Position numbers and translations under genes: made by a program. Shown in pieces: positions 17,789 through 25,111 of a stretch of 64,000 nt of DNA. The DNA comes from Pseudonocardia nematodicida (GTDB lineage: Bacteria > Actinomycetota > Actinomycetes > Mycobacteriales > Pseudonocardiaceae), in the NCBI RefSeq assembly GCF_040105385.1, contig NZ_JBEDNQ010000005.1, positions 310,001-374,000 of the forward strand. Reading direction: 5' to 3'. Under the pieces are notes generated by a model. The model did no database searches. It was not told where the DNA came from and saw nothing but the letters and a program-made list of their open reading frames with translations. How positions within the stretch are numbered: the stretch's first letter is position 1; the number at the start of each line of letters is the position of its first letter.

Positions 17789-18475
17789 TCACTGTCCGGC
17801 CCCGAATCCGGTCGGATCGGAGCCGCCCATCGGCGCCACGGACAGGGTCATCTTCGGGACGTGGAACGCCTCGGCGTAGCGGGCGTGGCACTGCACACCG
17901 CGCACCCGGGCCAGCCCGCGGAAGGTCTCGTCGTCGAACCAGGTGCGGTCGCGCTGCGAGCCGTAGTGCTCGCCGAGCTTCGCGATCTTCTCGGTGAGCA
18001 CCGGCTCGGCGAGCGGGAGGAACGCCGTCGGCTGGGCCAGGTCACCCTCCCACTTGAGGATCTCGTAGCCCAGGGTCAGGTGGTCCCGGAAGACGGTCGG
18101 GACCAGCTCGGCGAGCGTGCGGTGGTCCTGGTGGGCGTCGTGCGCGGACGGGCCGATCACCAGGTCCGGCTCGCTGCGGGCCCGGAGGTCCTCGAGCGCG
18201 AGCTTGGCTCGCTCCCAGTGCACCGGGACGCGGCCGTCGGGCAGGTCCATGACGACGACGTCGAGGGTCGCGCCGGGAGTGAAGGCAGCCAGCGCAGCCC
18301 GCTCCTCCTCCTCGCGCAGCGACCCCGCGCCCGTCAGCACCAGCGCGGTGATGTCCACCCCGGGGTGCGCTCGGCACAGCTCGAGCAGCGTCCCGCCCGC
18401 GCCGATCGCGATGTCGTCGCAGTGCGCGCCGAGCAGCAGCATCCGGTCCAGCCGCTCGGGCAGCAGGTTCAGCAC
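17789..18475 (-). CDS. PIG-L family deacetylase (LmbE-like)
   Basis: Zn-dependent N-acetyl deacetylase family, 228 aa. The first zinc motif appears as AHCDD at residues 17-21, a Cys variant of the usual HPDD. The third zinc ligand is in AHDAHQDHR near 125. Family members act on N-acetylglucosamine conjugates such as mycothiol precursors, glycopeptides or lipid-linked sugars; the substrate here is unknown. Start is GTG 18475, with GGAGAG upstream. The gene reads towards the epimerase with a 101-bp gap that may hold a promoter or nothing. Confidence 0.85.
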   Translation of the reverse strand: MLNLLPERLDRMLLLGAHCDDIAIGAGGTLLELCRAHPGVDITALVLTGAGSLREEEERAALAAFTPGATLDVVVMDLPDGRVPVHWERAKLALEDLRARSEPDLVIGPSAHDAHQDHRTLAELVPTVFRDHLTLGYEILKWEGDLAQPTAFLPLAEPVLTEKIAKLGEHYGSQRDRTWFDDETFRGLARVRGVQCHARYAEAFHVPKMTLSVAPMGGSDPTGFGAGQ

Positions 18476-18690
18476 GGGCTCTCCACCACCTCGGCCGGCC
18501 CCCCGGTTCCGCCACCGACGTCCGCACTCCGCACGGAGCGCAGTCTGTCAACCCTACGGGTGAACGCCGCGCCCGGGGTGACCCGACCGGGCGAGTACGC
18601 GGTCGCGCGTGGACCGGCCGTCGCAAAGCGCCGGAGGCTCGGGTGCGCTGCGGGGAGGCCGAACCGGACGTGACACGATGACGGGCACGA

Positions 18691-18761
18691 TCCGCCGTGG
18701 TGTAACGGCAGCACCTCGGATTTTGGTTCCGATGGTCCAGGTTCGAATCCTGGCGGCGGAG
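18691..18761 (+). tRNA. tRNA-Gln (anticodon UUG)
   Basis: A full cloverleaf can be drawn. The acceptor stem pairs TCCGCCG with CGGCGGA, the anticodon stem pairs TCGGA with TCCGA around loop TTTTGGT (anticodon TTG), and the T-arm is GGTTCGAATCC. A discriminator G follows; a CCA tail is not encoded. The D-arm has the usual GTGTAACGGCAGC form. Confidence 0.97.
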
Positions 18762-19061
18762 CAGGACGTTCAGCGCGGGACGGGCTCGGGGCGATCCTGT
18801 CGTGGCCGTTCCAGCAGGAGCACGTGGAACGACCCGCGCGGCAGGGCCGGTCGACCCGGTGGGCCGGCGTCGGGGAACGCGCCGCGCCGGAGCACCGGCG
18901 TGCGGCGCCCGATCCTCTCTTCGGGAGGGGAGTCACGAGTCCTCCCCGCACTAGTGCATCCCCCGACCGGACCGTCGGGCTACCCCCCGGACGGCCTAGT
19001 CGATCATCCAGGAGGATGACGGCGACACCCCGGCACGTCGGACGTGAAGGCCTCAACGCGC
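18762..19061 (+). other. intergenic region between tRNA-Gln and MmpS-like genes
   Basis: 300 bp without a supported gene. An AGGAGG at 19010-19015 abuts an ATG with no spacing, so I do not call a gene there. No tRNA-directed integrase or att-like repeat of the tRNA 3' end is visible in the next few kilobases. Confidence 0.5.
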
Positions 19062-19904
19062 ATGACCCACCCCTCCGGCCCACCGGCGGCCGACCCCCGC
19101 CACGCCCCGGCTCCGCACGGTCACCGGCCGCACCCGTCCGGCCCGCTCCCGCGGCCGCCCGGGCCGTTCCCGCCGCCGCCCCACGGACGACCCGTTCTGC
19201 TGCCACCGGCCGCATGGCACCGGCCCGCCGTGCCGGCGTCGCCACGCCCGGTCATGAGGGCGCGGCCACCCGCCGGCCACGCCGGGACCGCGCCCGGTCA
19301 CCGGCGGCCCGCACCCGGGCCTGCACCGTGGGAGCGGCCGCCGTCCGACCGTCCGCGACACGAGCGACACGAGCGGCCGGCCCGGGACCACGACGTCCGG
19401 GAGCCGGACGACGACCGCGACCGCCGGATCCGGGCCGCCCTCGCGACCGACCCGGACGGTCCCGACACGGCGCCGGACGCCGACTCCGACGACGACCGCT
19501 CCTCGGGCGTCGGCGACCGGTGGCCGTGGGTCCTGGGCGGATCCCTGCTGGCGGCCGGGGCACTCGTCGGCGGCTACCTGGTCACCGGAGGCGCGCCGAT
19601 CCCCGGCGAGGCCGGGACGGTCCGCTACGAGCTCGAGGGACCGGGGGCGGCCGGGCACGTCTTCCACACGGGCACCTCGGGTCCCGAGCAGATGACCCGG
19701 GTCGAGCTGCCGTGGTCGGCCGACATCGCGTTCGGCAGGACACCGCCGGACGTGTTCACGCTCAGCGGCAGCCGCGGCCTCGACGGCACCAGCGGCACGC
19801 TCACCTGCCGGATCACCGACGCGGCCTCCGGGCGGGTCCTGGTCGAGTCCACGTCGGACGGTGAGTTCGCCAGCGTGCAGTGCCGCGGGTTCCCGGCACC
19901 CTGA
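19062..19904 (+). CDS. MmpS-like membrane protein 1 with Pro/His/Arg-rich N-terminus
   Basis: Single-pass membrane protein, 280 aa. A disordered cytoplasmic N-terminus rich in Pro, His and Arg (1-150) leads to one transmembrane helix (about 155-175, WPWVLGGSLLAAGALVGGYL). A C-terminal extracytoplasmic beta domain (about 185-277) follows. That domain resembles MmpS: VRYELEGPGAAG, then VELPW, and two Cys (TCRI and VQC) that could form a disulfide. MmpS proteins assist MmpL lipid exporters, but no mmpL is in the window. ATG 19062 is preferred over an ATG at 19044. A paralogue follows directly, indicating tandem duplication. Confidence 0.7.
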   Translation: MTHPSGPPAADPRHAPAPHGHRPHPSGPLPRPPGPFPPPPHGRPVLLPPAAWHRPAVPASPRPVMRARPPAGHAGTAPGHRRPAPGPAPWERPPSDRPRHERHERPARDHDVREPDDDRDRRIRAALATDPDGPDTAPDADSDDDRSSGVGDRWPWVLGGSLLAAGALVGGYLVTGGAPIPGEAGTVRYELEGPGAAGHVFHTGTSGPEQMTRVELPWSADIAFGRTPPDVFTLSGSRGLDGTSGTLTCRITDAASGRVLVESTSDGEFASVQCRGFPAP

Positions 19905-20052
19905 CGCACGCGGGGTCACCCGGACGTGGTGAGGTCAGCGGGTACCGGACACCGGCGCGCACCTTGCGATCACCTTGCGGCGGCTAACGGGCAGCCCGAA
20001 GAAGTCGATCACCGAAGGTGACGGCACCCCGACCACATCGCCTGGAAGGCTC

Positions 20053-21024
20053 ATGACGTACCCGCCCGGCCGACCCGCAGGCGGCGACCGGCAGCGTCCC
20101 GCCGGACCGCCACCGCCGCACCGGGACCCGCGGCCGCAGCACCCGTCCGGTCCCCACGCGCGACCGCCCGTACCGCCCGGGCCGCCCCGGCACGGTAGCC
20201 CGGTCCCCCCACCGCCGGCACCGCGCCGGCAGCCCCCGCCGGAGCGGACGGGTCGTCATCGCCCGGCCCCCTCGCCCGCCGCGCCGCCGCACGACCGGGC
20301 ACGTCGGCAGCGCGTTCCGGCCCCGCCCCGGGAGGGGTGGGACCGGCCGTCCCCCGAGGTGCCCGGCCGGGCCCGACGACACGGGTCGCGCGGACCGGAG
20401 ACGCGGGAGCAGGAGGTCCGTACACGGCCGGAACCCGAGCAGGGCGACCGAGAGCACGCGGTCGTCCCGGACGAGCTGATCCCGGCCGAGATGGTCCCGG
20501 CCGACACGGAGCCGGCCGCGGACGAGCGGGACGACGAGACCGTCGCCACCCGGCGGCGCTGGCCGTGGGTCGTGGGTGCCGCGGTGCTGGCCTCGGCCGC
20601 GCTCGCCGGCGGCTACCTGGCCCTCGCCGGCGGCACGGAGGACCCCGTCGCCACGGCGGAGGCGCCGGCCGAGGCGCAGCCCGCCCCCGTCCTGCCCCCC
20701 GGTGAGCCGGGGACGATCCGCTACGTCCTGGAGGGCCCGGGCGCGGCCGCGCACGTCTTCTACACCTCCGCCGCGGGATCCGAGCAGGTCACCCGCCTCG
20801 AGATGCCGTGGACGGTGGACGTCCCGTTCGGCGAGGCACCCCCGGAGATCTACACGCTCAGCGCCAGCCGCGGCCTCGACGGCACCAGCGGCCCGCTCAG
20901 CTGCCGGATCCTCGACGCGGCCACCGGCGACGTGCTGGCCGAGTCCTCATCGGACGGTGACTTCGCCAGCGTGCAGTGCCGCACGGAACCGGCTCCCGCG
21001 GCTCCTCCCGCTCCCGCGCCCTGA
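20053..21024 (+). CDS. MmpS-like membrane protein 2 (tandem paralogue)
   Basis: Paralogue of the preceding gene, 323 aa. A long Pro/Arg-rich N-terminus (1-165) precedes one transmembrane helix (about 170-192, WPWVVGAAVLASAALAGGYL). The beta domain (about 220-310) has the same order of motifs: RYVLEGPGAAAHVFYT, LEMPW, SRGLDGTSG, SCRI and SVQC. It ends in an Ala/Pro tail. Start ATG 20053 has GGAAGG 3 bp upstream. The C-terminal domains of the pair are clearly more alike than their N-termini, as expected if only the extracytoplasmic domain is constrained. Function is inferred only from MmpS resemblance. Confidence 0.72.
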   Translation: MTYPPGRPAGGDRQRPAGPPPPHRDPRPQHPSGPHARPPVPPGPPRHGSPVPPPPAPRRQPPPERTGRHRPAPSPAAPPHDRARRQRVPAPPREGWDRPSPEVPGRARRHGSRGPETREQEVRTRPEPEQGDREHAVVPDELIPAEMVPADTEPAADERDDETVATRRRWPWVVGAAVLASAALAGGYLALAGGTEDPVATAEAPAEAQPAPVLPPGEPGTIRYVLEGPGAAAHVFYTSAAGSEQVTRLEMPWTVDVPFGEAPPEIYTLSASRGLDGTSGPLSCRILDAATGDVLAESSSDGDFASVQCRTEPAPAAPPAPAP

Positions 21025-21026
21025 CC

Positions 21027-21239
21027 GTGCCAGGACCCGACATCGACGTCGTCGTCCTGACCTCACCGCAGGCCGTCACCGCTGCCCGTCGTGAGTCCCT
21101 GATGGACTGCTGGGGCCCCGTCCGGCACCTGCGGAGCCACCCCCGGTTCCGCGGGCTCGGCGTCGGCACGGAGCTGATGTCCGCTGTGACCGGTCCTCAG
21201 GGCTACGGCGCCGCGGTCGGCCGAGGGCCGTCTCCCTGA
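21027..21239 (+). CDS. possible small ORF (unsupported product)
   Basis: A GTG frame of 70 aa begins 2 bp after the MmpS-like 2 stop and keeps high third-position GC. The stretch RFRGLGVGTELMSAV resembles an acetyl-CoA-binding loop of GNAT enzymes, so it might be a decayed acetyltransferase. There is no ribosome site, and it overlaps the better supported 55-aa gene on the other strand. Weak call. Confidence 0.22.
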   Translation: MPGPDIDVVVLTSPQAVTAARRESLMDCWGPVRHLRSHPRFRGLGVGTELMSAVTGPQGYGAAVGRGPSP

Positions 21240-21370
21240 ACGGGACGGTCCACCAAGGGGATCTGCCCGTGCCGGACCGAGCTCCACGCGTCGACGCCGC
21301 GGCCGATCTCCCGCACGGCACGCCACGCGGCCCGGGCCGTCGCTCGGAGCGCCGTCGTCCACTCGTTCAT
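21203..21370 (-). CDS. small basic protein, 55 aa, unknown
   Basis: I do not recognise this protein. It begins MNEWTTALRATARAAWRAVREIG, an amphipathic Ala/Arg-rich helix, and ends in a Pro-rich tail. Support comes from expression signals. AGGAGG sits 8 bp before ATG 21370. A plausible promoter (TTGCGA, 18 bp, TACGGT) with a palindrome in its spacer lies in the 88-bp gap after the tetR gene. It may be a target of that neighbouring TetR regulator. The frame is open upstream to 21436, but ATG 21370 is clearly favoured. Confidence 0.6.
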   Translation of the reverse strand: MNEWTTALRATARAAWRAVREIGRGVDAWSSVRHGQIPLVDRPVQGDGPRPTAAP

Positions 21371-21406
21371 CGTTGCCACCTCCTGAGTTCCTGATCGCGA
21401 GACTCC

Positions 21407-21436
21407 ACCGTAACGAATGAGACAACAATGTCGCAA
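21407..21436 (-). promoter_or_regulatory. promoter with operator-like palindrome
   Basis: On the minus strand TTGCGA (21431-21436) and TACGGT (21407-21412) are 18 bp apart. The palindrome GACA-N4-TGTC (21421-21432) overlaps the -35 edge and spacer. It would drive the 55-aa gene. Location next to tetR suggests control by that protein. Confidence 0.4.
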
Positions 21437-21458
21437 CCAGGACAGAGGTGACGCACGC

Positions 21459-22001
21459 TCACGGCTGCTCCTTCTCCTGGATCCCGGCGAGCAGTGTCCG
21501 CTCGGTGACGTCGGCGATGTCGCCCGCGGCGAGCCGGCCGCCGTGCGCGGCCCGCACGGCGCTGGTCAGCAGGGCGTAGAGCGCCTCGGCCATCCAGGTC
21601 GCGGACTGCACGACGCAGAAGTCGCCGGCCCGCTGCCCGCGCCGGAAGAGCTCGACGAGCATCGAGTCCATCGCGTCCGTGCGGTCGAACAGGTCGGCGC
21701 CCGCGTAGACCCGGCCGGCCAGCACGAACAGGTCGGCGAACGGCACGAACGCGACGATGACCCGGTGCACCGCCTCGCGCGGGCTCCCCTCGTCCACCCG
21801 GGCCGACCGGATCGCCTCGATCCCCCGCTCGATGCCCAGGTCGACGAGCTCGGAGACGAGCGCGTCGCGCCCGGGGACGAGCCGGTGCAGCGTCGCCCGG
21901 CTGATCCCGGCGCCGGCGGCGATCTCGGACATCGACGCGCCGGGGTTCTGGACCAGGACCGCAGCCGCGGCGAGCAGGACATCGTCTCGCGCAACCGTCA
22001 C
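21459..22001 (-). CDS. TetR-family transcriptional regulator
   Basis: Dimeric DNA-binding repressor, 180 aa. The N-terminal helix-turn-helix spans about 5-50 (LLAAAAVLVQNPGASMSEIAAGAGISRATLHRLVP). The C-terminal ligand domain contains ESLRxG-like features common to TetR proteins. GTG 22001 overlaps the stop of the upstream GNAT gene (GTGA). The longer open frame to 22232 is out of register with real coding and is ignored. A 55-aa gene with a palindrome in its promoter follows. Confidence 0.85.
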   Translation of the reverse strand: MTVARDDVLLAAAAVLVQNPGASMSEIAAGAGISRATLHRLVPGRDALVSELVDLGIERGIEAIRSARVDEGSPREAVHRVIVAFVPFADLFVLAGRVYAGADLFDRTDAMDSMLVELFRRGQRAGDFCVVQSATWMAEALYALLTSAVRAAHGGRLAAGDIADVTERTLLAGIQEKEQP

Positions 22002-22507
22002 CGTTCGACGATATCCGCCGTCCCGCCGGTCAGCGTCCGGGCCATCTGCTGGGTGGTGACGGCGTATCCGCAGCTCTCGTAGAGGGCGATCGCGGCCGTG
22101 TTGGCGCCGAACACGTTGAGCCCGAGCTGCTGCGCACCGGCGTCCCGGGCGAGCCCTTCGACCGCACGCAGGGCGGCGCGGGCGTACCCGCGACGGCGGA
22201 AGGGCTCCTCGATCCGGATCTGGTAGAGCCACGCGACCTCGGTCGAGCCGGTCCGGGGGTCGGTGAGCGCCAGCCAGACCTGGCCGACGACGTCTCCGAG
22301 TTCGTCCTCGATGCCGAGCAGCCGGTGACCGGGGGTGTCGGGGCCCTCCGGCAGCAGCCGCTCCAGGTCGTCGCGCACCTTCGCCCGCGCCGTGTCCTCG
22401 GGCAGCGCGGTCCGCACGGCGTCGAGGTACTCGACCTCCTGGACGCTCCAGAACGCGTCGAACTCGCCGCGGGACAGGGGACGCAGTGTGATGGCCGGTG
22501 GTGTCAC
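21998..22507 (-). CDS. GNAT family N-acetyltransferase
   Basis: Acetyl-CoA-dependent acetyltransferase, 169 aa. The signature acetyl-CoA loop is EPFRRRGYARAAL near 110-125. The C-terminal LNVFGANTAAIALYESCGY is the conserved motif B/C of GNAT enzymes. Substrate unknown. The start is GTG 22507 just after the LuxR-type gene stop (7-bp gap). Its stop overlaps the tetR start, so LuxR, GNAT and TetR are probably one transcript. Confidence 0.88.
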   Translation of the reverse strand: MTPPAITLRPLSRGEFDAFWSVQEVEYLDAVRTALPEDTARAKVRDDLERLLPEGPDTPGHRLLGIEDELGDVVGQVWLALTDPRTGSTEVAWLYQIRIEEPFRRRGYARAALRAVEGLARDAGAQQLGLNVFGANTAAIALYESCGYAVTTQQMARTLTGGTADIVER

Positions 22508-22514
22508 CGGGGAA

Positions 22515-25034
22515 TCATCCCGCCGACGGCACCGCCCCCGGCGGCGATGTGGGGAGCGCGCCGCCGAGCTCCGCACGGCTCCCGATCCCGAGCTTGGCGT
22601 AGACGTGCCCGAGGTGGGTCTCGACCGTCCGCACCGACAGCACGAGGGCACGGGCCATCTCCGCGTTGCTCGCCCCCTCGGCGGCGAGCGCGGCGACCTC
22701 GCGTTCCCGGGTCGTCAGGCGTGGACGGACCAGCCGGTCGAGCGCCGGTGTCCGGGCGCCGCAGGCCGCGGCCAGCTCGGTCGCCCGGGCCGCCGACGCC
22801 GCCGACCGGCGTCGCTCCCCGCACCGGCGGTGCGCCGCGGCCGCCGCGGCGGCGACGTCGGCGGCGTCGAGCCGCGCTCCGGCGGTGACGAGCTCGGCGG
22901 ACACCCGGTCCAGCCGGGCGCCGGTACGAGCGTCCTGCACGGCCGCGGCCCCGGCGTGCGCGGCGAACAGGCGGGGCAGCGGGGCGCGGGCGCGCTCGGC
23001 GAGCGTCCGCAGCCGGTCCGCGACGGCGGCCGGCCGGCCGAGCCGCGCGACGTCGTGCAGCAGGACCGCCTCGGTGACCAGATCGCCCCGGGCGGCGGCC
23101 TCCCGCGCGACGGCGAGCAGCGGGCGGACCGGGGCGGCGCCGGTGACCCCGGCGGCGCGCAACCAGGTCCGCGCCCGCTCCATCGCCGCGCCGGCCGGAC
23201 CGGGCACCCGGTCCGGCACCGGGTCGAGCAGCTCGGCGGCCGCGGCGAGATCGCCGCGCAGCACGTGCACGAGCGCCAGCGACCCGACGCAGTCGGCGGA
23301 CAGCGCGAGCGGGTCGCGCTGCGTCGTCCCGGCCCTGGCCTCGGCCAGCCGTCGCCCGGCGAGCTCGAGGTCGCCGCGGGCCAGAGCCGTCCGGCCGTGC
23401 TGCCAGGAGAGCCAGGCGTCCCCCGCCCAGCCCGGTGACGCCAGGTTCCGGTGGTGGGCCTCGTCGGCAGCCCGCTCCAGGTCGTCCGGGCGCCCGGCCA
23501 TCCGCAGCGCGGAGAGCTCGGCGTCGACCACCAGCAGCCGGGCGAGCGCGGTCTCGACCTGCTCCGCGCCGTCGTCGGCGAGCGCCTCCCCGGCCCGGCC
23601 GGCGGCGTCGAGGGCCTCCGCCGGCCGGCCGGCGGCGGCCAGCCGGCCGGCCCGGGCCGCGAGGAAGAGCGCACTCCAGCACCCGCCCGGCGCCCCACCG
23701 GGACCCGGCGCGGCGCCGGCGCCGGACACGCCGCCGCGGTCCAGCGCCACGCCGTCCAGCCGGGCCGTGGCCTCCCGCACCGCTGCCGCGGCGGGCCCCT
23801 CGTCCGCGGCGTCGAGGGTGTCGAGGGCGACCTCCCCGCGCCGCCGGGCCAGCAACGCGTGGGTGAGCGAGAGCCGTGCGCGGCCGTCGGGTCCACGCAG
23901 GCGGCGCCCGGCGTCGGCGAGCAGCGGCCCGAGCTCCTCGACCCGGTCCTGCCAGCGCAGGTCCTCGATCAGCTCCAGATCCGCACGGCTGTCGGGATCC
24001 CGGTGGCGAGCCCCGGCGTCCGCCTGCCGTGGCACGACCGACGCCGGCGGGAACGGTGCGGCCGTCCCCGCCCGCGCTCCACCGGTGGCCCCCAGCGCCG
24101 CGGCCAGCAGCGGCGCCACCCCGACCCGGCCGGCCTCGTCGAGCTCCAGCAGGCCGCGCCGCTGCAGACCGGTGACCGTGTCCGGATCGCCCGGGTCACC
24201 GATCCGCGCGGGATCGACGGGGCCGCTCACCGCCACCCGTTCGAGCACCAGCCGCTCGGTCGCGTCGGTCCCGGCCAGGAGGAACCCGCTCAACCGGCGC
24301 GGGGGCTCGACCGGGCCGTCCCATCGCCACGGGCCGCCGTCGGTCGTGAGCCGGCCGGAGTCCCATCCCGACCGCACCAGTTCGCGGAGGAACAGCGGGA
24401 TCCCGCCGGCCAGATCGCACAGCCGCTGCGCCGTGCGCGCCTCGACGTCGCCGCCGAGCATCCCGGCGAGGAGCAGTTCGGTGTCCTGATCGGACAGCGG
24501 GCCGACGGACAGCGGGCTCACGTCGTCCCCGAGCGTCCGCAGCCGCTCGACCGGTGCCCGCTCGCTCCGCTCGGTCGCGACGACGGTCGCGTCCCCGGCG
24601 GAGGCGAGCGTCTCGAGCACCGTGCGGGTCAGCTCGTCGAGCCGGTGCGCGTCGTCGACCGTCACCAGGGCCGGCGGGCCGTCGCCCCGCAGCGCGGTGA
24701 GCGCGTGCTGCAGCAGGAACAGGCGGTCCGGAGCGCCCGCCACCGGCGGGAGGAGGTGTGCGAGCGGTCCGAGCGGGACCTCGGCCGCGTTCCCGCGGAC
24801 GTGCACGACACGGCGGTCGTGCGCCCGCCCGGCCCGGGACGCCTCCCGCAGCAGCCGGGTACGCCCCACCCCGAGCGGGCCGGTCAGCAGCAGGCCCGGC
24901 GACGCCGGGTCGGCCACCACCTGTTCCAGGACGGCGAGCTCGTGCGCCCGTCCGATCAGCGGCGGCTCCCCCGCCGGGACGGCCAGGACGTGCGGGCGCG
25001 ACGACGGGGCGGTCGTTCCGGCCACGATGCCCAC
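22515..25034 (-). CDS. LuxR-family regulator with N-terminal AAA ATPase (LAL type)
   Basis: Large ATP-binding LuxR-type activator, 839 aa. The N-terminal ATPase (about 25-200) has a P-loop GPLGVGRTRLL in which the usual GKT Lys is Arg, and a Walker B-like ALVTVDDAHRLD. A central helical region rich in Ala/Arg (about 330-760) is TPR-like. The C-terminal helix-turn-helix LTTREREVAALAAEGASNAEMAR lies at about 770-830. Such regulators control pathway-specific or secondary-metabolite genes. It lies 77 bp downstream of the M50 protease gene on the same strand and may regulate the peptide/protease pair. Confidence 0.9.
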   Translation of the reverse strand: MGIVAGTTAPSSRPHVLAVPAGEPPLIGRAHELAVLEQVVADPASPGLLLTGPLGVGRTRLLREASRAGRAHDRRVVHVRGNAAEVPLGPLAHLLPPVAGAPDRLFLLQHALTALRGDGPPALVTVDDAHRLDELTRTVLETLASAGDATVVATERSERAPVERLRTLGDDVSPLSVGPLSDQDTELLLAGMLGGDVEARTAQRLCDLAGGIPLFLRELVRSGWDSGRLTTDGGPWRWDGPVEPPRRLSGFLLAGTDATERLVLERVAVSGPVDPARIGDPGDPDTVTGLQRRGLLELDEAGRVGVAPLLAAALGATGGARAGTAAPFPPASVVPRQADAGARHRDPDSRADLELIEDLRWQDRVEELGPLLADAGRRLRGPDGRARLSLTHALLARRRGEVALDTLDAADEGPAAAAVREATARLDGVALDRGGVSGAGAAPGPGGAPGGCWSALFLAARAGRLAAAGRPAEALDAAGRAGEALADDGAEQVETALARLLVVDAELSALRMAGRPDDLERAADEAHHRNLASPGWAGDAWLSWQHGRTALARGDLELAGRRLAEARAGTTQRDPLALSADCVGSLALVHVLRGDLAAAAELLDPVPDRVPGPAGAAMERARTWLRAAGVTGAAPVRPLLAVAREAAARGDLVTEAVLLHDVARLGRPAAVADRLRTLAERARAPLPRLFAAHAGAAAVQDARTGARLDRVSAELVTAGARLDAADVAAAAAAAHRRCGERRRSAASAARATELAAACGARTPALDRLVRPRLTTREREVAALAAEGASNAEMARALVLSVRTVETHLGHVYAKLGIGSRAELGGALPTSPPGAVPSAG

Positions 25035-25111
25035 CTCCCGGTCTTCTACCGGTATGTCCGGATGTCCGCGCCTCCCGGTTCACTCCACTGCGGATTCCGC
25101 GGTGCAACTGT

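Noticed and set aside
18469..19245. Protein with PPPGFEPGPSEPKSEVLPLHHGGS-like segment
   Set aside because: This is the translated antisense of tRNA-Gln, a familiar artefact, not a gene.
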